Assembly (NCBI GenBank): GCA_025351615.1
Contig: JANXVP010000507.1
Coordinates: 1 to 15,101, forward strand
Direction: 5' to 3'
DNA: 15,101 bases
From: Ramlibacter sp.
GTDB lineage: Bacteria; Pseudomonadota; Gammaproteobacteria; Burkholderiales; Burkholderiaceae_C
Shown: positions 8,469 to 14,795 of the stretch, piece by piece
Numbering within the stretch: the first letter of the stretch is position 1
Layout: the number at the start of each line of letters is the position of its first letter
Position numbers and translations under genes: made by a program
Notes under the pieces: generated by a model
Databases searched by the model: none
The model's input: only the letters and a program-made list of their open reading frames with translations
What the model was told of the DNA's origin: nothing

Positions 8469-8734
8469 ATCGACAACTCCGTCACATGCGACGGGCTGAG
8501 CTGCTCAGCATGCATGCCAGCCCGTGTTGACAAGGCCGCAATGACGAAGTGGCGAAGCTGCCTCCGATCCGCAGATTGAGCGTGATGTCCTGAGGCAGCG
8601 AGGACGTGACATTGACCCCGCGCAATGTTGCGGAAATACCGCTGCAGCAGATTCGGAGGCCCGCACCACTCTGAACGTGTCAGGCGCGGCCCGGCATTTT
8701 GTGCAACAGTACGGGCGAACTCCCTGCCGTCTTC
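8469..8734 (+). other. Intergenic spacer with several overlapping inverted repeats, kdpE to gshB
   Basis: No gene is supported in these 266 bp, but they are unusually rich in perfect inverted repeats. They include ACGGGCT/AGCCCGT (8491-8497 / 8519-8525), GCTGCCTC/GAGGCAGC (8557-8564 / 8592-8599), GCCTCCGA/TCGGAGGC (8560-8567 / 8653-8660), ATGTCCT/AGGACGT with one G-U pair (8585-8591 / 8601-8607), and CGCAA/TTGCG (8621-8625 / 8628-8632). The second and third share 8560-8564, and the second and fourth overlap in the loop, so they exclude one another. The first could act as a kdpE transcription stop but lacks a T tract. TTGACA at 8527-8532 has no convincing -10 partner. One minus-strand frame stays open across the spacer, but its peptide is unrecognised. 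Confidence 0.5.
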
Positions 8735-9679
8735 ATGAACCTGCTGTTCGTCGCCGATCCCCTCGAAGCTTTCCAGATCTACAAGGACACGACCTTCTCG
8801 ATGATGCGGGAAGCCCAGCGGCGTGGCTACCGCATCGCCGCCTGCGGGCCGGAGCATCTGGTGTGGCGCTCGGGTGGCCAGGTCCGCGCGTCGGTGCGGG
8901 AGATCCGGCTGACCGGCGAGCCGGATCGCTGGTTTCTCGAGACCGGCGCGCCGGTCAAGGCTTTGCATGAATTCGATGCGGTGGTCATGCGCAAGGATCC
9001 GCCCTTCGACAGCGAATTCTTTTACGCCACCCACCTGCTCGAACAGGCGGAACGCGAGGGCGCGAAAGTTTTCAACAAGCCGGCGGCGCTGCGCGACCAC
9101 CCGGAAAAACTCGCGATCATGGAATTCGCGCAATACACCAGCCCGACGCTGGTCACCCGCCAGGCGCAGGAGGTGCGTGCTTTCCACGATCAGCACCGGG
9201 ACATCATCCTGAAGCCGCTCGACGGCATGGGCGGCATGGGCATTTTCCGGGTCAAGGCCGATGGGCTGAATCTGGGCTCGATCATCGAGACGCTCAACGG
9301 CAACGGCGTCACCAGCCTGATGGTGCAACGCTTCGTGCCGGAGATTACCGAGGGCGACAAGCGGATTCTGGTGATCGGGGGCAAGGCCGTGCCTTTCAGC
9401 CTGGCGCGGATTCCACAGGGCAGCGAAGTCCGTGGCAACCTGGCGGCCGGTGGCAAGGGCGTGGCCCAGCCGCTCAGCGCACGCGACCGCGCGATCGCCG
9501 ACGCGATCGGGCCGGTGCTGGCCCAGCGGGGCTTGCTGCTGGTCGGGATCGACGTGATCGGCGACTACCTGACGGAGATCAACGTCACCAGCCCGACCTG
9601 TTTCCAGGAGATCACCGAGCAGACCGGCTTCGACGTGCCGGCCATGTTCATCGACACACTGGAAGCCGCGCTGGCCTGA
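8735..9679 (+). CDS. gshB: Glutathione synthetase
   Basis: The 314-aa product catalyses the second step of glutathione synthesis in the cytosol: gamma-glutamylcysteine + glycine + ATP to glutathione. Length is close to E. coli GshB (316). The N-terminal domain begins MNLLFVADPLEAFQIYKDTTFSM and includes VVMRKDPPFDSEFFYAT. The ATP-grasp domain begins near residue 120 and includes IILKPLDGMGGMGIFRV near 157-172, the GDKRILVIGGK strand, IPQGSEVRGNLAAGG and the C-terminal signature TEINVTSPTCFQEI near 281-294. The ATG at 8735 is preferred because it starts exactly at the conserved N-terminus; a 12-residue extension from 8699 would not resemble the family. No strong Shine-Dalgarno is visible. In many Burkholderiales gshB follows gshA, but here kdpE lies upstream. 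It converges on the amidotransferase gene with only a 15-bp gap. Confidence 0.96.
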   Translation: MNLLFVADPLEAFQIYKDTTFSMMREAQRRGYRIAACGPEHLVWRSGGQVRASVREIRLTGEPDRWFLETGAPVKALHEFDAVVMRKDPPFDSEFFYATHLLEQAEREGAKVFNKPAALRDHPEKLAIMEFAQYTSPTLVTRQAQEVRAFHDQHRDIILKPLDGMGGMGIFRVKADGLNLGSIIETLNGNGVTSLMVQRFVPEITEGDKRILVIGGKAVPFSLARIPQGSEVRGNLAAGGKGVAQPLSARDRAIADAIGPVLAQRGLLLVGIDVIGDYLTEINVTSPTCFQEITEQTGFDVPAMFIDTLEAALA

Positions 9680-9689
9680 TTGCTGGAAG

Positions 9690-9703
9690 GCCGGTCAACC
9701 GGC
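9690..9703. terminator. Hairpin between convergent gshB and amidotransferase genes
   Basis: GCCGG (9690-9694), loop TCAA, CCGGC (9699-9703) forms a compact GC stem in the short gap after gshB; it also covers the stop codon of the minus-strand amidotransferase (9695-9697). It is symmetric and could slow transcription from both sides, but neither side has a T tract, so a true intrinsic terminator is doubtful. Confidence 0.35.
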
Positions 9704-10459
9704 GGCGGCGCCGTCGACAAACACCTTGAGCTCGTCCGCCGCCATCTGCACCCAGGTCTCGTTGGTAGTGAGCGGCGCCGTCACGATCACCGCGACCCGG
9801 TCTTGCGGCGAGGTGTTGCGGGCGAAGTCGATGCTCACGTCTTCGTCGGCCAGGTGGGCGTGGGAGAAGGGGTGGCGCCGCTCGACGTAGAACAGGTTGG
9901 TGGAGCAGTGGGTCCACAGCGCCTGGCCATTGGAGAGCATGAAGTTGAAGGGCCCGTGCGCCGCGATCCGCGGCGTCAGTTCGCGCAGGGTCAGCGTGAG
10001 CTCCTGGACGCTGGGCACGCCCGCATGCGATTTCGCCAGTTCCTGCAGCAGCCAGCAGAACGCCAGCTCGCTGTCGGTGCTGCCGACCGGATGGAAGCTG
10101 CCATGCAGCCGCGGATGGAAGTTCTTCAGGTCGCCGTTGTGGGCGAACACCCAGTAGCAGCCCCAGAGTTCGCGCACGAAAGGGTGGCAGTTTTCAAGCG
10201 CCACTTCGCCTTGCGTCGCCTTGCGGATGTGGGCGATGACGTTGCGGCTGCGGATCGGATAGCGCCGGATCAGCTCGGCCACCGGCGAGTCGCAGGCCGC
10301 CTGGTGATCGACGAAGTGGCGCAGTCCCGAGCCCTCGAAGAACGCAATGCCCCAGCCATCCGCGTGGTGGTCGGTGTGGCCGCCGCGCTGTGCGAACCCG
10401 GAAAAGCTGAAGGTCACGTCCGTCGGCACGTTGCAGTTCATTCCGAGCAGCTGGCACAT
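9695..10459 (-). CDS. yafJ: Class II glutamine amidotransferase, YafJ type
   Basis: The 254-aa product is a class II (Ntn-type) glutamine amidotransferase domain with no attached synthetase. Cys2, exposed after Met removal, is the expected nucleophile. Other family residues are visible: RGG at 25-27, HADGWGIAFFEG at 32-43, AHIRKAT at 76-82, ENCHPF at 89-94, AHNGDL at 106-111 and GSTDSE further on. It resembles E. coli YafJ along its whole length as I recall that sequence (MCELLGM start, STDSE/ETDSE, CSTNL, NETW). Such enzymes are expected to release ammonia from glutamine or to hydrolyse a gamma-glutamyl amide; the true substrate is unknown. The start at 10459 puts Cys at position 2, which the mechanism requires, and excludes an upstream in-frame extension inside the exporter gene. 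It begins 4 nt after the exporter stop, so the two are co-transcribed. Confidence 0.92.
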   Translation of the reverse strand: MCQLLGMNCNVPTDVTFSFSGFAQRGGHTDHHADGWGIAFFEGSGLRHFVDHQAACDSPVAELIRRYPIRSRNVIAHIRKATQGEVALENCHPFVRELWGCYWVFAHNGDLKNFHPRLHGSFHPVGSTDSELAFCWLLQELAKSHAGVPSVQELTLTLRELTPRIAAHGPFNFMLSNGQALWTHCSTNLFYVERRHPFSHAHLADEDVSIDFARNTSPQDRVAVIVTAPLTTNETWVQMAADELKVFVDGAAAG

Positions 10460-10463
10460 CCGC

Positions 10464-11909
10464 CTATTGTCCCTTTTCCCGCAGCTGCCAGGCCGCCACC
10501 AGGGCCACGCCGCACAATGCGGCCAGCATCCAGAACGACTCGTGGAATGCCGCCAGCCGGCCGGCACTGGTGGCGGCATTGGCGAGCGAATCGCCGTGGG
10601 CCGCGATGCGCCACTCGAGCACGATCGCGCACAGGCTGATGCCGCACGCGCCCCCCAGCATTCGCAAGAAGTTGATGGCGCTGGCGCCGTAGGGAATCAA
10701 GCCCTTGTCGATCGAGCGCAGGGATCCCAGGTTGAGCGACGGCAGGATGAAGCCCAGGCCGATCCGTCCCAGGATCGTCCACGCCACCAGCATCCAGATC
10801 GCCGCACCGGAGTTCACCGTGACCATCAGCGCGAAAGACAGCGCCAGCAGCGTCAGGCCGATGCTGACCAGCAGGTAGGTCGGTTGCCGGTCCGCCATCC
10901 GGCCCACCAGTGGAATCGTCACAGCCAGCACGATCCCGGCCGGCAGCAGGATCGAACCGACGTACGACGCCGACAGGCCCAGTGCGACCTGCATGTACAG
11001 CGGCAGGAGATAGGTCGAACCGAACAGGGCGGTGCCGTAGATGAAGGCGACGATGCTGCCCATGCTGAAGCTGCGGTAGCCGAACAGCCGCAGGTTCATC
11101 AGGGGCTCGCGCCCTGTTGCCAGCAGGCGCCGTTGCCAGGCGACGAACCCGGTCAGCGCCAGCGCCGCGGCCGGCAGCAACACCCATGAGGCCGGACCGC
11201 CGCTGCGCAACTCCACCAGCCCGTTGAGCAGGGACAAGGTGCCGACGCTGCCGAGCGCGAGGCCGCGCCAGTCGAGTGCGCTGCTGCGTTCGGCCGCTGC
11301 GCCGCCCGGTGCGGTATCCGGCACGAACTTCCAGGCCAATACCAGGGACACGATGCAGAACGGCACCACCATGAAAAAGATCGAACGCCATCCGAACAGG
11401 TCCACCAGCACGCCGCCGATGCTGGGGCCGATGGCCGGCGCCAGCACCACGCCCATGCCGAAGATGCCGCTGGCGCGACCCTGTTCCTGCTGGGCAAAGC
11501 CGCGCAGGATGACGATCGCCGGGATCGGCTGCACGATGCCCGCTGCGAGCCCCTCGGCCACCCGGGCCCCCAGCACCAGGCTGAAGTTGCCGGCGAGACC
11601 GCCGACGATGCCCCCCGCCAGCAGCAGCAGCATCGTGCCGGCATAGACAGTGCGGTAGCCGAAGCGTGCCAGCAGCCAGGGCGTTGTCAGCATCGACACG
11701 GTCATTGCGACCATGAACCCGGAGCTCACCCACTGCGTCCGTTCCTGTCCGATCGCGAAGTGCTGGCTGATGCCGGGGATGGCCACGTTGACCACCGTCG
11801 ACGACATGATCGAGGCCATGGTGCCCACCATCAGCGACAGCAGCAGGAGCCAGCGGTAGCGCGGGCCGTACCGCTCGCGCAGGGCGGCCAGGCTGGCGTC
11901 GTGGCTCAC
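10464..11909 (-). CDS. MFS transporter, DHA2 (EmrB/QacA) family, probable drug exporter
   Basis: The 481-aa inner-membrane protein has about 14 hydrophobic segments, as in the DHA2 family of proton-driven multidrug efflux pumps. After a short cytosolic N-terminus (RERYGPRYRWLL), the first helix contains SIMSSTVVNVAIPGI, a DHA2 hallmark. TQWVSSGFMVAMTVSM and ARFGYRTVY follow (motifs D1 and A region). The antiporter motif C, VVLAPAIGPSIGGVLVDLFGWR, sits near residues 150-172. A second-half motif, LVGRMADRQP, is also present. The GTG at 11909 is chosen because it precedes the family-like N-terminus and overlaps the stop of the CWC gene (GTGA, 11906-11909); reading further upstream would double-code that gene. 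No EmrA-like adaptor is in the window. The substrate cannot be told from sequence. Confidence 0.92.
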   Translation of the reverse strand: MSHDASLAALRERYGPRYRWLLLLSLMVGTMASIMSSTVVNVAIPGISQHFAIGQERTQWVSSGFMVAMTVSMLTTPWLLARFGYRTVYAGTMLLLLAGGIVGGLAGNFSLVLGARVAEGLAAGIVQPIPAIVILRGFAQQEQGRASGIFGMGVVLAPAIGPSIGGVLVDLFGWRSIFFMVVPFCIVSLVLAWKFVPDTAPGGAAAERSSALDWRGLALGSVGTLSLLNGLVELRSGGPASWVLLPAAALALTGFVAWQRRLLATGREPLMNLRLFGYRSFSMGSIVAFIYGTALFGSTYLLPLYMQVALGLSASYVGSILLPAGIVLAVTIPLVGRMADRQPTYLLVSIGLTLLALSFALMVTVNSGAAIWMLVAWTILGRIGLGFILPSLNLGSLRSIDKGLIPYGASAINFLRMLGGACGISLCAIVLEWRIAAHGDSLANAATSAGRLAAFHESFWMLAALCGVALVAAWQLREKGQ

Positions 11910-12124
11910 TGTGGCGGGCCTGACCGCGCGCAGCTGGCGCAGATGCAGCTCAAGCCACGCAGTTCCGGCGGGATGCGGGCCAGCAGGTCCAGGCTGAAGT
12001 CGACATGGGTGCACCAGCACGCCTGGGGCTCGAGACCCGGCGTGGTCTGGACTTCCATCGCGCAGAGGTTGGCCTGGCCGCAGACCGGGCAGACGGACGG
12101 GTCGATGGGGGGCAGGATGCTCAC
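11906..12124 (-). CDS. Cysteine-rich CWC family protein (72 aa)
   Basis: A 72-residue, eight-cysteine protein: CPVCG at 12-16, Cys21, CWC at 36-38, then FSLDLLARIPPELRG and CICASC at 60-65. The CxxC, CWC and CxCxxC spacing identifies the Cys_rich_CWC family, small proteins that probably bind zinc or another metal; their function is not established. There is no signal peptide or membrane helix, so it should be cytosolic. The start is GTG at 12124; there is no Shine-Dalgarno, but a -10-like TAAACT lies 6 nt before it, compatible with a leaderless message. Its TGA overlaps the exporter GTG start by four bases, so it is the first gene of a coupled unit. The gene is small and overlapped by long shadow frames, so it is easily missed. 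Confidence 0.85.
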   Translation of the reverse strand: MSILPPIDPSVCPVCGQANLCAMEVQTTPGLEPQACWCTHVDFSLDLLARIPPELRGLSCICASCARSGPPQ

Positions 12125-12248
12125 CAGACCAGTTTAACGGCCTGGCCGGGCTGTCGCGGCCGACCCCGGCACGGCGGATCAGCGGCCGACGGAACCTTCA
12201 GGCGCGCGCTCCGGCCGACTGCGTCCGGGGGACCTCGCCCCGTCCCTG
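12125..12248 (-). promoter_or_regulatory. Upstream region of the CWC-exporter-amidotransferase unit
   Basis: This 124-bp gap lies between the DUF1631 stop and the CWC start. On the minus strand TAAACT (12136-12131) is a 4/6 match to a -10 box placed 6 nt before the GTG; a weak GCGACA lies 15 nt further upstream. Immediately upstream of TAAACT, CGGC-CAG-GCCG (12148-12138) can fold. The plus-strand 8-mer CGGCCGAC occurs three times (12157-12164, 12183-12190, 12212-12219), spaced 26 and 29 bp. No T-tract terminator for the DUF1631 gene is visible. Functional readings are inferred. Confidence 0.4.
12157..12219 (-). repeat. Three direct copies of CGGCCGAC
   Basis: Copies begin at 12157, 12183 and 12212 on the plus strand (GTCGGCCG on the transcribed strand). 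Flanks of the copies are not conserved. Spacing of 26 and 29 bp is not an exact multiple of a helical turn. They could be a regulator's binding sites upstream of the efflux operon, or chance in very GC-rich DNA. Confidence 0.5.
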
Positions 12249-14705
12249 TCAGCGGGCGTGGGCTGGCTGGCGGGAAGAGCGCGCTTGCTGGTCGGGCAGC
12301 GACTCGGCCGGTGTCTGGGCGATCACGCCGATCGCGTGCGAGACCGCGCCATGCATCTCGACCGGCCGCAGCAACCGGTCGCGCAGCAAGCGCTCGCAGC
12401 TGCGGCGCGTCATCGAGTGCGGCTGGCCGCCGTGGCTGACAAACATGAACAGCGTGCCCTTGGTGCTGGCCCAGACCAGTTGCGCGCGCAGCCAGTGCCG
12501 CCTGGAATACAGGTCGACCCAGCAGCCCTCGCTCAAGGTCGCGATCAGCGCATCGACCTCCACCGGCATCGGATCGACCGCTGCGCCGTCCTCGTCAGCG
12601 CAGACGGTGATCGCCTCGCCGCCAGACTGCCGCAACTCGCCATGGTCGGTCGGCAGCGTGTCCTGGAAGCCGGCGGCGTCGAGCTCCTGGCGTCCCATCC
12701 ACGGGGAATGAACCGGCTTCGGCGCATGACGCGGCGCCGGTTGCGGACGCGGCGCCGCGTCCGGTTCGACTTCCAGCGGCGCGAAATCGCTGTCGTCGCG
12801 CCGCTTTTTCGCCCGCAGCCGCAGCACCGGCCGGTGCATCTGTTCCAGCGCCTGGAAAAAGCCCTCGGATTCCTGCGCTGCCTGGCCGAGCGCGCCAAGG
12901 CCGGAGCGAAGCCGGTTCAGCAGGCCCGGCACCATGTCGATCAGCCGGGCCGGGTCACGCAGCGTGACGTCGTGCTTGACGCTCCAGAGCAGGTCGGTCA
13001 CCACGCTGCCATGGCCGCCGGGGTCGATCTGGCGGCCGGCAGCGGTGAGCCGCGCGTGCGCCATCACCAGCGCCCAGGGGCCGTAGACGAAGTCCTGCAC
13101 CAGCGCAGGAACGTTCTCGAGATCCGCGCGCTGGCTCAGTTCCCACGCGATCTGGTCGGCCGCCGCCTGGCGCTGTTCCGCAAAACGGACCGCGTCGAGC
13201 ACTGCCTTGCGTTGCTCTTCTTCCGCCGCGTCCTGCGCGCTCCAGGATGCTTCCAGTCCCGCCAGCGCCGAGAGGAAAGGCGCGCCATCCTGCATGTCGC
13301 CATCGCCGAGCGCGTTGAGCGCATTGAACGACGCGGCCACCGACTCAGAGAAGTCCTTGAACTCGGTGCTGAATTCGTCGTTGAACTTCAGGCTACGGTC
13401 GGCCACCCGCTCCAGCAGGCGGCGGCCCGGATGCTCCTCGTTGCTGAAGAAGCGCGGATCGACCATCGTCAGCCGCAACAGCGACGGCTCCAGCGCAACG
13501 ATCGATTCGCGCACCGGCGCCAGCAGGCGCGGATCCACGGCCACCTGGGTGACCAGCTTGCGGACCACCTCCAGCCCGAGCACCTGGTCGGCGTGCCGCG
13601 CCTGCTTTTTCAGCCGTGTGCGGACCAGCGACCGCTGGCGGGAGGCGCCGTACGCGCCCCAGCGATCGCGGCTGAGCGTGGTGTCGGTGCTGACGGGCCG
13701 CAGCGGCCGGTCGACCGCTGGCAATTGCGCGTAACGCTGTGCGATGTCGGATTCCGGAGCCGGAATTTCGTCGTCAGTGGCCGCTTCGAGTCGCGCCAGG
13801 TCACTAGAGACGCGCGCGTAGTAGGCGGGTGCCAGCGCTGCCTCGCCATGGCTGGCGCCATGAAAGAGGAACTGCTGGATCAAGGCGTCGCCCGTCGGAT
13901 AGGAGGGCAGGTCGGCCCAGCCCGATCCCGTGTGCAGCGGCGGCCCGCCTCCGCCCCCGGTCGGCTGCCCGCCGCCACTGCCCGCGTGGGACGGGCCGGG
14001 TGCAGTCCGCTGCGCCGGCTCCTCCCTGCGAGGGGCTGGTGCGCCCTGAGCGCCTGCTCGGGCGCGGATCGGCAGGACACGGTATCCGGCCGCGTGGACG
14101 TCGGCCGCGGTCAGCAGCTGGGTGAGCTGGCGGTACAGCAACTCCAGTTCGAGGCCCAGCGTCGGCGCCATGTGGCGCGTCCACAGCGCGGGCCAGGCGG
14201 GCTGCTGAACAGCGTCCGCCATCACGCCTCGCAGCACGCGCGCAAACACATCGGGCCGCAGCGGGTTTTCCTCGGGCCGCACCGACGGCAGTCCGAGCAG
14301 CGAGCTGACCAGGCCGTCCAGTTCCGCCAGCGGTTGCGCCACCACCGATTGCAGCAGTTGCGACAGTCGCGACGACTCGATCTCCTGATCCACCTGCTCG
14401 TCGTGCACCAGCGTCAGCGCCTCGAGCCGCACCGGCCCACTGCGCGGCGCCGGTGGCGACGCAGCTTGTGTCGCCTGCAGTGCCAGCCGCAATTCGCCCG
14501 GGAACCGCTCGATCCAGCCCGCCCGGCGCTTCAGCAGCTCGCGCGACGCGTCGGCGAGCTCATGCCGGTCGCTGGCCTTGGTGCTGCGGTTTTCCGCCTC
14601 CGCCATGGAGGCGACCGCATCGTCAACCGCGCAGGCAAGCAGGCGCGGTGACGCCAGGACTGCCTCGTCGACGCAACGGCGGAAAATGACGGTGGGGGCT
14701 GGCAT
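12249..14705 (-). CDS. DUF1631 family protein (818 aa)
   Basis: The 818-aa product matches the DUF1631 family, found in Burkholderiales and some gammaproteobacteria; its function is not established, and some relatives carry a mistaken thymidine phosphorylase label. The N-terminal helical part (about 1-210) includes HDEQVDQEIESSRLSQLLQ and LGLPSVRPEENPLRPDVFARVL. A Pro/Gly-rich low-complexity linker spans about 217-262. The long central helical domain includes LGLEVVRKLVTQVAVDPRLL, VDPRFFSNEEHPGRRLLE and VQDFVYGPWALVMAHARL. The C-terminal part (about 725-790) reads EGCWVDLYSRRHWLRAQLVW and KGTLFMFVSHGG, which looks like a small beta-barrel reminiscent of PilZ folds; that resemblance is my inference. 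No signal peptide or membrane helix is seen. The ATG at 14705 begins a family-like MPAPTVIFRRCVDEAV; a longer frame from 14780 adds unrelated residues. Confidence 0.88.
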   Translation of the reverse strand: MPAPTVIFRRCVDEAVLASPRLLACAVDDAVASMAEAENRSTKASDRHELADASRELLKRRAGWIERFPGELRLALQATQAASPPAPRSGPVRLEALTLVHDEQVDQEIESSRLSQLLQSVVAQPLAELDGLVSSLLGLPSVRPEENPLRPDVFARVLRGVMADAVQQPAWPALWTRHMAPTLGLELELLYRQLTQLLTAADVHAAGYRVLPIRARAGAQGAPAPRREEPAQRTAPGPSHAGSGGGQPTGGGGGPPLHTGSGWADLPSYPTGDALIQQFLFHGASHGEAALAPAYYARVSSDLARLEAATDDEIPAPESDIAQRYAQLPAVDRPLRPVSTDTTLSRDRWGAYGASRQRSLVRTRLKKQARHADQVLGLEVVRKLVTQVAVDPRLLAPVRESIVALEPSLLRLTMVDPRFFSNEEHPGRRLLERVADRSLKFNDEFSTEFKDFSESVAASFNALNALGDGDMQDGAPFLSALAGLEASWSAQDAAEEEQRKAVLDAVRFAEQRQAAADQIAWELSQRADLENVPALVQDFVYGPWALVMAHARLTAAGRQIDPGGHGSVVTDLLWSVKHDVTLRDPARLIDMVPGLLNRLRSGLGALGQAAQESEGFFQALEQMHRPVLRLRAKKRRDDSDFAPLEVEPDAAPRPQPAPRHAPKPVHSPWMGRQELDAAGFQDTLPTDHGELRQSGGEAITVCADEDGAAVDPMPVEVDALIATLSEGCWVDLYSRRHWLRAQLVWASTKGTLFMFVSHGGQPHSMTRRSCERLLRDRLLRPVEMHGAVSHAIGVIAQTPAESLPDQQARSSRQPAHAR

Positions 14706-14795
14706 GGGGAATTCCGGCCGAGTGTAAGCACACGTTCTGCCAGCCCCAGGCCTGTAGTCACAAACGCTTACGTGAAGCAAGCGCCGGGTGTGCGT
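14706..14795 (-). promoter_or_regulatory. Short glcB/DUF1631 intergenic region with weak -10 candidate
   Basis: This 90-bp gap lies between two minus-strand genes. TACACT (14726-14721 on the minus strand) is a 4/6 -10 match lying 15 nt before the DUF1631 start; no good -35 accompanies it. It overlaps the small palindrome GTGT-GCTT-ACAC (14733-14722). A GGAA about 5 nt before the ATG is a weak ribosome-binding site. Independent transcription of DUF1631 is possible but unproven. Confidence 0.3.
14765..14783 (-). terminator. Possible weak terminator of glcB
   Basis: On the minus strand, 12 nt after the glcB TAA, CGCTT pairs with AAGCG (14783-14779 / 14769-14765) with a possible G-U extension and a 7-9 nt loop, followed by TTTG. 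The short stem and T tract make this a weak candidate. Confidence 0.35.

Noticed and set aside
8491..8525. ACGGGCT/AGCCCGT hairpin as an intrinsic kdpE terminator
   Set aside because: The stem is good but the loop is 21 nt and no T tract follows, so it is listed only as part of the structured spacer.
8527..8555. TTGACA as the -35 box of a gshB promoter
   Set aside because: A perfect -35 hexamer, but at 15-19 bp spacing the -10 position holds no TANNNT-like sequence.
8444..9328. 294-codon minus-strand frame across the gshB 5' half and the upstream spacer
   Set aside because: The part opposite gshB is shadow. The spacer part reads without stops for about 88 codons but matches nothing I recognise, and one open frame of that length is not surprising among six in GC-rich DNA.
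10460..10579. N-terminal extension of the amidotransferase (40 residues)
   Set aside because: It would lie inside the exporter gene and displace the Cys2 nucleophile that must be at the mature N-terminus.
11910..12020. Longer exporter start (37 extra residues)
   Set aside because: The extension double-codes the CWC gene and does not resemble the N-terminus of DHA2 transporters.
12258..14651. 797-codon plus-strand open frame opposite the DUF1631 gene
   Set aside because: Arg/Gln/His-rich shadow without motifs; the minus strand encodes a recognised family over the same span.
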